From: Sphingomonas sp. HF-S4
GTDB taxonomy: Bacteria; Pseudomonadota; Alphaproteobacteria; Sphingomonadales; Sphingomonadaceae
Assembly: GCF_032911445.1 (NCBI RefSeq)
Contig: NZ_JAWJEJ010000001.1
Location: forward strand, 1,674,001 to 1,738,000
Reading direction: 5' to 3'
DNA length: 64,000 nucleotides
This document shows positions 9,812 to 20,607 of this stretch, piece after piece. Numbering within the stretch: position 1 is the stretch's first letter; each line of letters starts with the position of its first letter. The position numbers were made by a program, and so were the translations under genes. The notes beneath the pieces were generated by a model. It saw nothing but the letters and a program-made list of their open reading frames with translations. It was not told the origin of the DNA and ran no database searches.

Positions 9812-10375
9812 TTAGTCCGCGCGACGGACGTAGGTCTGCTCGTACACGTCGACGACGATCCGGGTTCCCGAAGCAATGTGCGGCGGGACCATGATGCGCA
9901 CGCCATTATCGAGCACCGCGGGCTTGTACGACGACGACGCCGTCTGGCCCTTCACCACCGCGTCGGCCTCGACGATCGTCGCTTCGATCGTATCGGGCAG
10001 CTGCACGCTGATCGGCTCCTCGTCATACAGCTCCATCACCACGTCCATGCCGTCCTGCAGGAAGGCGGCGGCATCGCCGAGCAGGTCGCGCGGCAGCGTG
10101 GTCTGGTCGTAGGTTTCCTTGTCCATGAAGGTCAGGATGTCGCCCTCGGCGAACAGGAACTGGAAGTCCTTGGTATCGAGCCGCACGCGCTCGACCGACT
10201 CTGCCGAGCGGAAGCGAACATTGTTCTTGCGGCCGTCGCGGAGGTTCTTGAGCTCGACCTGCATGTACGCGCCGCCCTTGCCGGGCTGGGTGTGCTGGAT
10301 CTTTACTGCGCGCCAGATGCCGCCTTCATATTCGATGATGTTGCCGGGACGGATGTCCACGCCGCTGATCTTCAT
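9812..10375 (-). CDS. efp: Elongation factor P
   Basis: A 187-residue translation factor that relieves ribosome stalling at polyproline stretches. The three beta-barrel domains are recognisable: an N-terminal KOW-like domain with the tip loop PGKGGA (Lys33 is the residue modified in many bacteria), then the middle and C-terminal OB domains, with [17 protein letters not shown] near the end. The length is normal. No EpmA/EarP-type modification gene is visible nearby. The Pro-rich tail of NuoC (a run of about six Pro) is an obvious nearby client, an inference. Confidence 0.97.
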   Translation of the reverse strand: MKISGVDIRPGNIIEYEGGIWRAVKIQHTQPGKGGAYMQVELKNLRDGRKNNVRFRSAESVERVRLDTKDFQFLFAEGDILTFMDKETYDQTTLPRDLLGDAAAFLQDGMDVVMELYDEEPISVQLPDTIEATIVEADAVVKGQTASSSYKPAVLDNGVRIMVPPHIASGTRIVVDVYEQTYVRRAD

Positions 10376-10429
10376 GGGATCGAGACCTGTAAGCTGAGAA
10401 AGAGCGAAGGCCGGGCCTTTAGCGGCGCA

Positions 10430-10912
10430 TCACGCTTCCGGCAAGCGCGCCGCCATCGCCGCATCGATCCGGGCTTGAACCTCCACGTTCCAGATCGGCC
10501 AGTCCTCTGCCGTGGGCAGCCCGGCAAAGCTCTGCACGTCGTCTGGCACCGTGACCAGCGGATGCCGTGTCACCGTGAAGAAATGCGCGTCGGGAATCAC
10601 CCGCTCGTCAAGCGTCCCGCCGCGCACGAACAGGATCGCCTCGCCGAAATCGGGATGCGTGCCCCATAGCGCCACCGCGCAACGCGGGCAGCGCGCGCCG
10701 CGTGTCGGCGGCTGGGTGCCAGCCCGGACGGTATATCGCTCTGGCATTGTTTCGGTAAGCATTTCAATGCGATCGGCCTCGATCATCGCGTTGATAGCGA
10801 ACGCCGATCCGGTCTCGCGCTGGCACACGCGGCAGTGACAGCCGTTGACGAAGATCGGCGCCGAGGTCAACCGAAACCGTATATATCTGCAATTGCAGCC
10901 GCCCTGCATCAT
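10430..10912 (-). CDS. GFA/CENP-V family zinc protein
   Basis: A 160-residue protein of the glutathione-dependent formaldehyde-activating enzyme-like (GFA) family. The zinc ligands are visible as Cys6/Cys8 (GGCNC), Cys25/Cys27/Cys30 (GCHCRVC) and Cys75/Cys78 (CPRC). The fold is clear, but most family members have no proven activity, so the formaldehyde role should not be assumed. It stands alone, upstream of efp on the same strand. The ATG pair at the start offers two equivalent choices one codon apart. Confidence 0.88.
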   Translation of the reverse strand: MMQGGCNCRYIRFRLTSAPIFVNGCHCRVCQRETGSAFAINAMIEADRIEMLTETMPERYTVRAGTQPPTRGARCPRCAVALWGTHPDFGEAILFVRGGTLDERVIPDAHFFTVTRHPLVTVPDDVQSFAGLPTAEDWPIWNVEVQARIDAAMAARLPEA

Positions 10913-10945
10913 CCCGCCCCCTATTCCGGGAACATAATACGAACA

Positions 10946-11545
10946 TCAGCGCCGCCCGGCAAGCAGGGGAAACGGATTGACCGGTTGCCCCTGCCACCAG
11001 CGCTCCCCCGGGGCCATATGCGCCATACCGAAGTGCAAATGGTAGTTGCCCGCGCCCGAATTGCCGGTGTCGCCGACGAAACCGAGCACCTCGCCGGCCC
11101 TGACCTGCATGCCCTCGACGATGCCGGGCGCATAACGCTGGAGATGCGCATAATAATAGCTCCACTGCTTGTCCGGCGAGCGGACGTACAGCGTGATCCC
11201 GCCCCCGCCCTCGCTGTAGAACAGCTTCTCGACGGTGCCCGGCGCCGCGGCGATCACCGGGGTGCCGCCCGGTGCGAGGATATCGGTCGCCTCGTGGGTA
11301 CGGGCACCGTTGGCGCGCGACTGGCCCCAAGTATCGACGATCTGCGACCGCTCGACGCCCTGCACCGGCACCGTGAGCAGCGGATGGCTCCACGCGCCCG
11401 TCGGCGTCGCGGGCGGTGCCTGCGCCGCCTGGACGGGGGGCGCCGCAGCCGGAGCGTCTCCGGGCACGATGCGGATCATCGACGCCATGGCGGCCAACCC
11501 CAGAAGCAGTATTATCCCCACCCCCCAGGTCAGCCGCTTGCGCAT
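10946..11545 (-). CDS. M23 (LytM-type) metallopeptidase, membrane-anchored
   Basis: A 199-residue protein with an N-terminal membrane anchor or signal (residues 6-24), a Pro/Ala linker, and a LytM domain. The zinc and catalytic residues are present: His84 and Asp88 (HEATD), His134, and the HLHFG motif with His169 and His171. An intact set predicts an active endopeptidase that cuts peptidoglycan cross-bridges. It begins four bases after the stop of the L,D-transpeptidase gene, so the two cell-wall enzymes are probably co-expressed. Confidence 0.93.
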   Translation of the reverse strand: MRKRLTWGVGIILLLGLAAMASMIRIVPGDAPAAAPPVQAAQAPPATPTGAWSHPLLTVPVQGVERSQIVDTWGQSRANGARTHEATDILAPGGTPVIAAAPGTVEKLFYSEGGGGITLYVRSPDKQWSYYYAHLQRYAPGIVEGMQVRAGEVLGFVGDTGNSGAGNYHLHFGMAHMAPGERWWQGQPVNPFPLLAGRR

Positions 11546-11549
11546 CGTC

Positions 11550-12557
11550 CTACTCCTGGAAAACCGCTTCGGCGCCGGGCTTGATCATCAGCGCCAGCCG
11601 CGCGGCGTCCCAATTGGCCAGCCGGATGCAGCCGTGGCTCTGCGAGCGGCCGATATTCTGCGGCTCGGGCGTGCCGTGAATGCCGTAATGCTCCTTGGAG
11701 AGATCGAGCCATACCACGCCCACGGGCCCGTTCGGTCCCGGCGGCAGCATCGCCTTCTCATCGTCACGCTTGGCATCCCAGAACAGGTCCGGGTTATAAT
11801 GGAACTTGGGATTGGTATCTATCACGTTGATTTTCCACGTGCCGATCGGCAGCGGATCGTGCTGGCTGCCCATCGACGCGCTGAACTGCGCGACCAACTT
11901 GTCGTTGGCGTCGAACACCTTCAGCACCTTCTCGGACTTGTCGACGACGAGATGGTCGCCCGCGGGCTGGCGCGCATCGACATTGAGGTCGGTAAGCGTC
12001 TGGCGCCATTCGGGCTTGAGCTCGCCCTGATACTCGCGCGATCCCGCGACGACATTGGGAAACACGAAGGTCGCGCCCGGGGCGATTGCCGCACCGCCGG
12101 GGTTGAGCTCGACCAGCACCTCGGGCGTGGTGTGGAACATCTCGGCGAGCTTCTCGAGCGGCCGGGTATAGCCGAGCGCGGGCAACTTGGCCTGGTCCTG
12201 CGGATCCTTGGGCAGCGGATTGAAGAACGGTCCCTGGAGCATCGCGGGATCGAGCGTCACGCGCGTCACCGGCCGCCGCTCGCGATATGGGTGGAGCGCG
12301 CTCAGGGTCGCGCGGTCGAGCGTGCCCGTCGTCTTGAGCCCGCGGGTGGACTGGAACCCCTTGAGCGCCGCGGTCAACGATTGCCCCTCGCGTCCATCGA
12401 CGATCCCCGGCGAGAAGCCGAGCGAATCGAGGATCACCTGCGCATGCATCACCGTCCAGTCGACCGGCGGCTTGGCTTGCGCATTCTGTTTCTGGGCGAA
12501 AACGGGTGTGAACACGATTGCCGCGAGCCCGGCGGCGGCACAGAAAATAGTACGCAA
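11550..12557 (-). CDS. L,D-transpeptidase with peptidoglycan-binding domain
   Basis: A 335-residue exported YkuD-type enzyme. It has a signal peptide (about residues 1-21, ending VFAQ), a peptidoglycan-binding helical domain at about 35-92, a LysM-like segment near 120-170, and a C-terminal catalytic domain with a conserved His (YGIHGTPEP) and SHGCIRL (Cys near 310). Such enzymes form 3-3 cross-links or attach proteins to peptidoglycan. The TTG at 12557 is chosen because AGGAG lies five to eight bases upstream; the frame is open for six more codons. It is the first gene of a pair with the LytM peptidase. Confidence 0.93.
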   Translation of the reverse strand: MRTIFCAAAGLAAIVFTPVFAQKQNAQAKPPVDWTVMHAQVILDSLGFSPGIVDGREGQSLTAALKGFQSTRGLKTTGTLDRATLSALHPYRERRPVTRVTLDPAMLQGPFFNPLPKDPQDQAKLPALGYTRPLEKLAEMFHTTPEVLVELNPGGAAIAPGATFVFPNVVAGSREYQGELKPEWRQTLTDLNVDARQPAGDHLVVDKSEKVLKVFDANDKLVAQFSASMGSQHDPLPIGTWKINVIDTNPKFHYNPDLFWDAKRDDEKAMLPPGPNGPVGVVWLDLSKEHYGIHGTPEPQNIGRSQSHGCIRLANWDAARLALMIKPGAEAVFQE

Positions 12558-12613
12558 AGACAAACTCCTGACCAACGTGTCGGCAGGAGAACGATTGCGC
12601 GCGTGCTTGTTTC

Positions 12614-13303
12614 CTAGCTGGCGAGAACAGCCCCGAACGCCTTGATCGCCGCCGCTTCGTCACCGCCCCACACCGCGCCCGAGACCGCGAGGAAATCGGC
12701 GCCGGCCTCGATCAGCGGCCGTGCATTGGCCGGGGTGATCCCGCCGATCGCGACGCAGGGGATCTCGAACACCGTCGTCCACCAGCTGAGGATCGCCGGA
12801 TCGGGATGGTGACGCACTTCCTTGGTGGTGGTCGGGTAGAAGGCGCCGAAGGCGACATAGTCGGCCCCGCCCTCGCCGGCTTCCATCGCGAGGTGGCGGC
12901 TGTCGTGGCAGGTCACGCCGATCTGCGCATTGGGCCCGAGCACCGATCGCGCCTCGCGCGGGTCGCCGTCGCCCTGCCCCAGATGCACGCCATCGGCGCC
13001 GAGCCGTTTGGCCAGGCTGATACTGTCATTGACCAGGAACGCCACGTCGCGGTCGCTGCAGATACGCTGGAGCGGCTCGGCCAGCGCCGCCGCGGCGTGC
13101 TGGTCGACATCCTTGACGCGGAACTGGAACGCCGCGACCGGCCCGGCATCGAGCGCGCGCGCGAGCCGGTCGGCGAAGCCGCCGGTCACGTCGAGCGGCG
13201 AGATCAAATAGAGCTGGCAGGCCGGGCGCCGCTCGTCGCGCTGGAACTGGGCGGCGAATTCGGGGCCGAGCGGCGGCAGGCCGTCGTCATCATGGTCGGT
13301 CAT
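12614..13303 (-). CDS. thiE: Thiamine phosphate synthase
   Basis: A 229-residue TIM-barrel enzyme that joins the thiazole and pyrimidine phosphates to make thiamine phosphate. Family marks are the segment FLVNDSISLAKRLGADGVHLGQGDGD, the GxxYVAFGAFYPTTTK phosphate/pyrophosphate loop, and IGGITPANARPLIEAGADFLAV. About 25 extra N-terminal residues precede the barrel. No TPP riboswitch could sit directly upstream, since only nine bases separate it from the methyltransferase gene. Confidence 0.95.
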   Translation of the reverse strand: MTDHDDDGLPPLGPEFAAQFQRDERRPACQLYLISPLDVTGGFADRLARALDAGPVAAFQFRVKDVDQHAAAALAEPLQRICSDRDVAFLVNDSISLAKRLGADGVHLGQGDGDPREARSVLGPNAQIGVTCHDSRHLAMEAGEGGADYVAFGAFYPTTTKEVRHHPDPAILSWWTTVFEIPCVAIGGITPANARPLIEAGADFLAVSGAVWGGDEAAAIKAFGAVLAS

Positions 13304-13312
13304 CCGCGCCCT

Positions 13313-13987
13313 CTAGGCTGCGGCGGGGGCGCCCGCAATGGCGAGCAGGAACCCGTCCCATCCCTTGGCGCCCACCGTCTGGATCGCGGTGGCGTCGACG
13401 CGCGGCTCGGCGGCGATCGCGTCAAACAGCGCGCGCGTGCCTTGCACCCGCGGATCGGGGTTTGCCCCGTCGGTCACCGCGCCCTCGCGCACGACATTGT
13501 CGAACACCAGGGTGGCGCCTGGGCGAGCCAGTCTGAGCGCAGCGCTCAGATAGGCGACGTTGCTCGGCTTGTCGGCATCGACGAACACGAAGTCGAATGG
13601 CGCCTCGCCCGCCGCGATCAGTGCGTCGAGCGTATCGACCGCCGGCCCGACATGCGGGTCGACCCTATCGGCAAGCCCAGCCGCGGCGAGATTGGCGCGC
13701 GCGACCTCGGCATAGTGCGCGTCAAGCTCGAGCGTCACCAGCCTGCCGCCTTCGGGCAGCGCGCGTGCCAGCCAGATCGTCGAATAGCCGCCGAGCGTGC
13801 CGATCTCGAGGATCCGCTTTGCTCCCGCGATCCGCGCGAGGAGATTGAGCATCTTGCCCTGCGCCGGCGAGACGTCGATCGCCGGGAGCCCGGCCGCCTG
13901 GTTGGCTGCCAATGCCGCTGCCAGCACCGGATCGGGCCCGAGCAGCTTGGCCTCGATATAGACGTCGATTGCCTCGCCGCTCGCCAT
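13313..13987 (-). CDS. SAM-dependent O-methyltransferase (class I, COMT-like)
   Basis: A 224-residue methyltransferase of the caffeoyl-CoA/catechol O-methyltransferase group. The SAM site is shown by RILEIGTLGGYSTIWLARALP, the acidic loop LVTLELDAHYAEVAR, and the metal-binding FVFVDADKPSN followed by DNVVREG. A divalent metal-dependent transfer to a catechol-type acceptor is expected; the substrate is unknown. It overlaps the upstream ABM-domain gene by one base (TGATG), so the two are coupled. Confidence 0.92.
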   Translation of the reverse strand: MASGEAIDVYIEAKLLGPDPVLAAALAANQAAGLPAIDVSPAQGKMLNLLARIAGAKRILEIGTLGGYSTIWLARALPEGGRLVTLELDAHYAEVARANLAAAGLADRVDPHVGPAVDTLDALIAAGEAPFDFVFVDADKPSNVAYLSAALRLARPGATLVFDNVVREGAVTDGANPDPRVQGTRALFDAIAAEPRVDATAIQTVGAKGWDGFLLAIAGAPAAA

Positions 13988-14376
13988 CAGCCGTGCCGGA
14001 GGTGGCTCGAGACCGGCTTGGTCTCGACGCTGATCTCGAAACCCGCGATCAGCGGCCGCCCCTTGGCGATCGCCTCGCGCACCGTTGGGAGCTCAAGCGA
14101 CGCCTTGTGGCTCGCGGCATCATCCCAGACCTCAGTGATCCAGATCGCGTCGGTATCCTTGGCATCCTCGGCGATCAGATAGACGCGGCAGCCCGGCATC
14201 GTGCCGGTGCCGGCGGCGAGGATCGCGATCAGCTCGGCGCGCTTGCCGGGCTGCGCCTTCATCTTGCCGATCATCCCGAACGGCACCTGGTCTTCCATCG
14301 CAAACCCTCCGGCAAGCGCGGGACCGCCCAGCATCGCGAGAGCAAGCCCCGCGAGCACCGGGCGGCGCGCCGTCAT
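13987..14376 (-). CDS. Exported ABM-domain (putative monooxygenase) protein
   Basis: A 129-residue protein with a signal peptide (about residues 1-22, ending PALAGG) followed by an antibiotic-biosynthesis-monooxygenase-like ferredoxin fold. The segments IGKMKAQPGKRAELIAIL, CRVYLIAEDAKDTDAIWITEVW and HKASLE are typical. The signal peptide would place it in the periplasm, less usual for this fold. The gene sits between the aldolase and the O-methyltransferase with overlaps or one-base gaps, so it belongs to the same transcript; its substrate is unknown. Confidence 0.82.
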   Translation of the reverse strand: MTARRPVLAGLALAMLGGPALAGGFAMEDQVPFGMIGKMKAQPGKRAELIAILAAGTGTMPGCRVYLIAEDAKDTDAIWITEVWDDAASHKASLELPTVREAIAKGRPLIAGFEISVETKPVSSHLRHG

Positions 14377-14377
14377 G

Positions 14378-15277
14378 TCAGGCCGCCACCTTCTCGGTGG
14401 AGGCCGTGTAGATCGCGTCGATCGCCTCGCCGAGCGCCGCGTCGAACTCCGCGTCGCTCATCTGGTGGCGCAGGTCCTCGAGCAACGCGCGGCTGAAGCT
14501 CGCGATCATGCCCCGGTTCTTGGCGAGCTCGGCGCACGCCTCGGGGCGGGCATAGCCGCCCGACAGCGCCACGACGCGCAGCACGCGCGGGTGATCGACC
14601 AGCGGGTCGAACAGGCCAGGCGTCGCCGGGATCGAGAGCTTGAGCATCACCTTGTCGTCGCCAGGCAGTGCGTCGAGCGCCTTGCGCAATTCGTCGAGCA
14701 GCATCCGGTCGGCATCGGCGCGCTCGGCGCTCTTGATGTTCACCTCGGGCTCGAGGATCGGCATCAGCCCCGCAGCGAGCACCTGGCGGCCGATCTCGAA
14801 CTGCTGCGCGACCACTGCGGCGATGCCCGCGCGGTTGGCGAGGTTGACCACCGAGCGCTCCTTGGTGCCGAACACGCCGAGCCCGCGCGCGCGGGCCAGC
14901 AGCCCGTCGAGCCCGGGCATCGGCTTCATCAGCTGGACGCCATCGGCCTCGGCTTCGAGCCCCTTGTCGATCTTGAGGAAGGGTACGATGCCCTTGTCGA
15001 TCAGCGCCTGCGGCGCCGGCTTACCGCCAACCTGGCCGTCCATCGTCTTCTCGAACAGGATCGCGCCGATCACCTTGTCGCCCGTGAAGCTCGGTGCGCT
15101 GATGATGCGACTGCGCATTGCGTGGATCAGCCCGAACATCGCCTCGTCGCCCGAATAGGCATCTTCCGCGATGCCGTACCCCTTGAGCGCCTTGGGCGTC
15201 GATCCCCCGCTCTGGTCGAGCGCGGCAATGAAGCCTTTGCCTTGGGCGATCTTGGCGGTCATGTCGGCGGTGTTCAT
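14378..15277 (-). CDS. Class I fructose-bisphosphate aldolase
   Basis: A 299-residue Schiff-base aldolase that splits fructose-1,6-bisphosphate in glycolysis or forms it in gluconeogenesis. Visible family segments are GFIAALDQSGGSTPKALKGYG at the N-terminus, ILFEKTMDG, PFLKIDKGLE, the region MPILEPEVNI, and KLSIP with the likely Schiff-base Lys. A strong AAAGGGGG ribosome site precedes the ATG. It lies 89 bp downstream of pgk on the same strand, part of a tkt-gap-pgk-aldolase carbon-metabolism cluster. Confidence 0.95.
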   Translation of the reverse strand: MNTADMTAKIAQGKGFIAALDQSGGSTPKALKGYGIAEDAYSGDEAMFGLIHAMRSRIISAPSFTGDKVIGAILFEKTMDGQVGGKPAPQALIDKGIVPFLKIDKGLEAEADGVQLMKPMPGLDGLLARARGLGVFGTKERSVVNLANRAGIAAVVAQQFEIGRQVLAAGLMPILEPEVNIKSAERADADRMLLDELRKALDALPGDDKVMLKLSIPATPGLFDPLVDHPRVLRVVALSGGYARPEACAELAKNRGMIASFSRALLEDLRHQMSDAEFDAALGEAIDAIYTASTEKVAA

Positions 15278-15366
15278 CGTGCCCCCTTTTGTGGTTCAGC
15301 CGGCTCTATCGAGCGGCTACGGCACGGGGAACCCCTGACAGCGCTGGCACGAGCCCAAGATGCGAT

Positions 15367-16554
15367 CTATTGCTGCAGCGCGGCGACGCCCGGCAGCTCC
15401 TTGCCTTCCATCCACTCAAGAAACGCGCCGCCCGCGGTCGAGACGAAGCTGAAGTCGTCCGCCACGGCGGCTTGGTTGAGCGCCGCGACGGTATCCCCGC
15501 CCCCGGCGACCGAGACCAGCGAGCCTTCCTTGGTCAGCGCCGCCGCGGTCTTGGCGAGCGCCACCGTCGCTGCGTCGAACGGCGGCGTCTCGAACGCGCC
15601 GAGCGGGCCGTTCCACACCAAAGTGCGGCAGTTCTTGAGCACGTCGCCCAGCGCCTCGGTCGCGGCGGGGCCGACATCGAGGATCATCTCGTCCTCGGCG
15701 ACTTCATGGACGTTTACGGTCCGCGTCGCCGGATTGGCCTTGAATTCCTTCGCCACCACCACGTCGTACGGCAGATGGACGGTGCAGTTCGCCTTCTCCG
15801 CCGCGTCGAGAATCTCCTCGGCGGTGCCGGTCAGGTCATGCTCGCACAGCGACTTGCCGACGTTTACGCCCCGCGCCGCGAGGAAGGTATTGGCCATGCC
15901 GCCGCCGATGATCAAATGATCGACCTGGGCGACGAGGTGCTTAAGCACGTCGAGCTTGCTCGAGACCTTCGCGCCGCCGACTACCGCCGCGACCGGGTGC
16001 TCCGGGCTGCCGAGCGCCTTGTCGAGCGCGTCGAGTTCGGCTTCCATCTGGCGGCCGGCGAACGCCGGCAGCTTGTGCGCCAGCCCCTCAGTGGAGGCGT
16101 GCGCGCGGTGCGCGGCGGAAAAGGCGTCGTTGACGTACAGGTCACCGAGCTTGGCGAAGCGCTCGACCGTGGCGGGATCGTTCTTTTCCTCGCCGCCGAA
16201 GAAGCGGGTGTTCTCGAGCACCGCGATGTCGCCCGGCTGCAGCGTCGCGACATTCGCAGCATCACCTTCCCAGTCGACATAGCGGACGGGACGGCCCAGC
16301 ACCGCTTCGTACGGCTTGACGATCTGCGCGAGCGAGAATTCGGGCGACGGCGTCTTGGGACGACCGAAATGCGCGAGGACCAGCACGATCGCCCCGCGAT
16401 CGGCGAGCTCGGTCACCGTCTGGAGCGTGGCGCGCAGCCGCGTGTCGTCGGTGACCTGACCGTCGGCCATCGGCACGTTGAGGTCCTCGCGGACCAGCAC
16501 CCGCTTGCCGGTGACATCGCCCATATCGTCGAGCGTCTTGAAGTTGCGCGCCAT
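15367..16554 (-). CDS. pgk: Phosphoglycerate kinase
   Basis: A 395-residue glycolytic kinase, of normal length. The N-terminal substrate-binding segment [16 protein letters not shown] and the C-terminal nucleotide-binding [11 protein letters not shown] are clear, with the hinge in between. The ATG at 16554 ([12 protein letters not shown]) is chosen over an upstream extension that would translate an intergenic repeat. The long frames on the opposite strand are shadows of its codon bias. Confidence 0.97.
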   Translation of the reverse strand: MARNFKTLDDMGDVTGKRVLVREDLNVPMADGQVTDDTRLRATLQTVTELADRGAIVLVLAHFGRPKTPSPEFSLAQIVKPYEAVLGRPVRYVDWEGDAANVATLQPGDIAVLENTRFFGGEEKNDPATVERFAKLGDLYVNDAFSAAHRAHASTEGLAHKLPAFAGRQMEAELDALDKALGSPEHPVAAVVGGAKVSSKLDVLKHLVAQVDHLIIGGGMANTFLAARGVNVGKSLCEHDLTGTAEEILDAAEKANCTVHLPYDVVVAKEFKANPATRTVNVHEVAEDEMILDVGPAATEALGDVLKNCRTLVWNGPLGAFETPPFDAATVALAKTAAALTKEGSLVSVAGGGDTVAALNQAAVADDFSFVSTAGGAFLEWMEGKELPGVAALQQ

Positions 16555-16599
16555 ATCGATCCCTATCCGTCGTCCAAGGGACACACGCCCCTGCATTCT

Positions 16600-16687
16600 C
16601 GTCACCCTGAACTTGTTTCAGGGTCCAACTCTCCACCGGCGACAGGGCCCGTAGAGGCTTGGATGCTGAAACAAGTTCAGCATGACG
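16600..16687. repeat. Interspersed inverted repeat between gap and pgk
   Basis: An imperfect inverted repeat. The left half (16600-16625) holds CTGAACTTGTTTCAG and the right half (16662-16687) holds CTGAAACAAGTTCAG, with GTCA/TGAC at the outer ends. The two arms flank about 40 bases. Each arm is also nearly self-complementary. The layout fits an intergenic REP/ERIC-type element, with no coding capacity. Confidence 0.7.
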
Positions 16688-16719
16688 GCGGAGGGAAAAC
16701 CCCCTCCGCCGCGCGCCGC

Positions 16720-17723
16720 TCAGCCCAGCTTCGCCATCGCCGAGGCCGTGTCGACCATACGGTTCGAGAAGCCCCATTCATTATCGTACCAGCTGACCAC
16801 GCGGACCAGCTTGCCGTCGATCACTGCGGTCTCGAGGCTGTCGATGGTCGACGAGGCGGGCGTGTGGACGATGTCGATCGAGACCAAAGGCTCGTCCGAA
16901 TAGACGAGAACGCCCTTGAGCGGGCCTTCTTCCGACGCCTTCTTGAGCACCGCGTTGACTTCGTCGCGCGTCACGTCGCGGCTCGGGGTGAAGGTCAGGT
17001 CGACCAGCGACCCGTCCGGGACCGGCACGCGAATGGCGCTGCCGTCGAGCTTGCCCTTGAGCTCGGGCAGCACTTCGGCAACGGCGCGCGCGGCGCCGGT
17101 GGTGGTCGGGATGATGTTCATCGCCGCGGCGCGGGCGCGGCGCAGGTCCGGATGGATCTGGTCGAGGATCTTCTGGTCGTTGGTATAGGCGTGGACCGTG
17201 GTCATCAGCCCGCGCTCGATGCCGATCGCGTCGTTGAGCACCTTGGCCACCGGCGCGAGGCAGTTGGTCGTGCACGATGCGTTCGAGACGATCGTGTGCC
17301 CGCCATCGAGCTTGTCGTGGTTGACGCCGAACACGACGGTCAGGTCGACATTCTTGCCCGGCGCCGAGATCAACACCTTCTTGGCGCCGGCATCGATATG
17401 CTTCTGCGCATCGTCGCGGCTGGTGAAGAAGCCGGTGCACTCCAGCACCAGCTCGACGCCGTTGGCAGCGTGCGGAAGGTTCGCCGGATCCTTCTCCTTC
17501 GTCACCTTGATCCGCTTGCCGTCGATGACGAGGTCATCGCCCTCGGCAGTGACGGTGCCGGGATATTTGCCGTGGACGCTGTCGCGCGAGAACAGCCAGG
17601 CGTTCGACTTGGCGTCGGCGAGGTCGTTGATCGTGACCAACTCGAGCCCGCTGTCGGGGCGCTCGAGGATCGCGCGTGCCACCAGCCGGCCGATACGTCC
17701 GAAACCGTTGATCGCAACCTTCG

Positions 17724-17727
<4 letters not shown>
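16720..17727 (-). CDS. gap: Glyceraldehyde-3-phosphate dehydrogenase
   Basis: A 335-residue NAD-dependent dehydrogenase. The Rossmann start [15 protein letters not shown], the acidic residue after the second strand (TINDLAD, pointing to NAD rather than NADP), and the catalytic SNASCTTNC with Cys152 are all intact. The ATG overlaps the tkt stop by four bases (ATGA), so gap and tkt are translationally coupled. Confidence 0.97.
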
Positions 17728-19691
<1,964 letters not shown>

Positions 19692-19850
19692 GTGGACTCC
19701 CCTGCTGATCGCGGACGCCTTTGGGACGCAGGCGCCCGCGCGTCAACCGCATCGGCGCCCCGGTTTGACGAAGCCATTCGCCCGCCTCGGAAATTCGATG
19801 GGCGGTTGACCGCATCGACTCTTGCCGCGTCGCTGCATGGTGCCTAATCG

Positions 19851-20045
19851 ATGGATATGGCCGTAAGCCCGGAAGATCGTATCGAACAGGCGCTCGCAAG
19901 GATCGAGACCGCCGCCGCCGCGCGCGCTTATGCCTCCGCTCGCCTCGCCACACGCCACGCCAAGCTGCGTGCCCGCATTGAGGATGCGGTGACGTCGCTC
20001 GACGCGCTGATCGCGCGCGAAAGCGCGCCGGTGGAGGCCGACTGA
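19851..20045 (+). CDS. Small coiled-coil protein preceding zapA
   Basis: A 64-residue, Ala-rich, probably alpha-helical protein starting MDMAVSPEDRIEQAL. Its stop overlaps the zapA start by one base (TGATG), which indicates co-translation. The heptad-like spacing across residues 8-55 suggests a short coiled coil. I do not recognise a named family; a role with ZapA at the division ring is inference from coupling alone. Confidence 0.75.
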   Translation: MDMAVSPEDRIEQALARIETAAAARAYASARLATRHAKLRARIEDAVTSLDALIARESAPVEAD

Positions 20046-20347
20046 TGGCCGAGATCGACATCACCGTCGCCGGCCGCAGCTATTCGGTCGCCGCGCGCGA
20101 GGGGGACGAGCCGCATCTGCGCCACCTCGAATCGATCCTCCAGGAGCACGCCCCCGCCGCGCAGCGCGCTTCGGGTGGGCTCAATGCCGAGCGCACGCTG
20201 GTGTATCTCTCGCTGATCCTCGCCGACATGGTCGACGAAGTGCAGCGCAATCCGCCCGCAGGCGTCTCCCCCGTGCTGCTCGATCGTATTGCCGACCGGC
20301 TCGAGGCAGTTGCCGCCGCGCTCGAAGAGGATGCAGCGGAGGCGTAA
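20045..20347 (+). CDS. zapA: Cell division protein ZapA
   Basis: A 100-residue FtsZ-associated protein that bundles FtsZ filaments. The N-terminal strand-rich part EIDITVAGRSYSVAAREGDEPHLRHLESIL and the long C-terminal helix, containing YLSLILADMVDEVQR, match the family. The length is normal. Its position, followed by a 6S-like RNA and then 5-formyl-THF cyclo-ligase, is the conserved zapA-ssrS-fau order of many proteobacteria. Confidence 0.93.
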   Translation: MAEIDITVAGRSYSVAAREGDEPHLRHLESILQEHAPAAQRASGGLNAERTLVYLSLILADMVDEVQRNPPAGVSPVLLDRIADRLEAVAAALEEDAAEA

Positions 20348-20449
20348 CGTCACAAATCCTTTCCCGAGCTGCCTGGGCGAGGATTTGGAACCTACCCGTT
20401 GCGTCCCGCCCTCCACCACCCTACATGCGTCAGCGGCGGGCACTGCCCG

Positions 20450-20572
20450 GTACGAGCCTCTGCATATCCCTGAGGCTATTCATCATCCATGGGAGCTGTC
20501 CCTGTGCAGATCCAGGTCTGTCGCACATGGTTCCCACCTGACGTACCGAGCGTCAGAGGATATTCTGGCAAA
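20450..20572 (+). ncRNA. ssrS: Probable 6S RNA
   Basis: The sequence lies between zapA and the cyclo-ligase gene, the usual place for ssrS. It folds as a 6S-like rod. The closing stem pairs ATATCC-CTGA (20464-20473) with TCAG-A-GGATAT (20553-20562). A terminal hairpin pairs GGGA with TCCC, TGTGC with GCACA, and AGA with TCT around the loop TCCAGG. Between them is a large bubble that includes CTATTCATCATCC. 6S RNA binds housekeeping RNA polymerase as a promoter mimic. Ends are approximate; the 100 bases upstream (20348-20449) also contain short complementary segments and could belong to a longer form. Confidence 0.65.
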
Positions 20573-20607
20573 CGGCCATGGCGGTCCCGCCACCGCATTC
20601 TTCCCGC

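Noticed and set aside
13250..13320. TPP riboswitch in front of thiE
   Set aside because: There is no room: thiE follows the methyltransferase gene after nine bases, and no THI-box sequence is seen.
16600..16687. Insertion-sequence remnant between gap and pgk
   Set aside because: The arms are short and self-complementary, with no target duplication or transposase fragment. A dispersed palindromic repeat explains it better.
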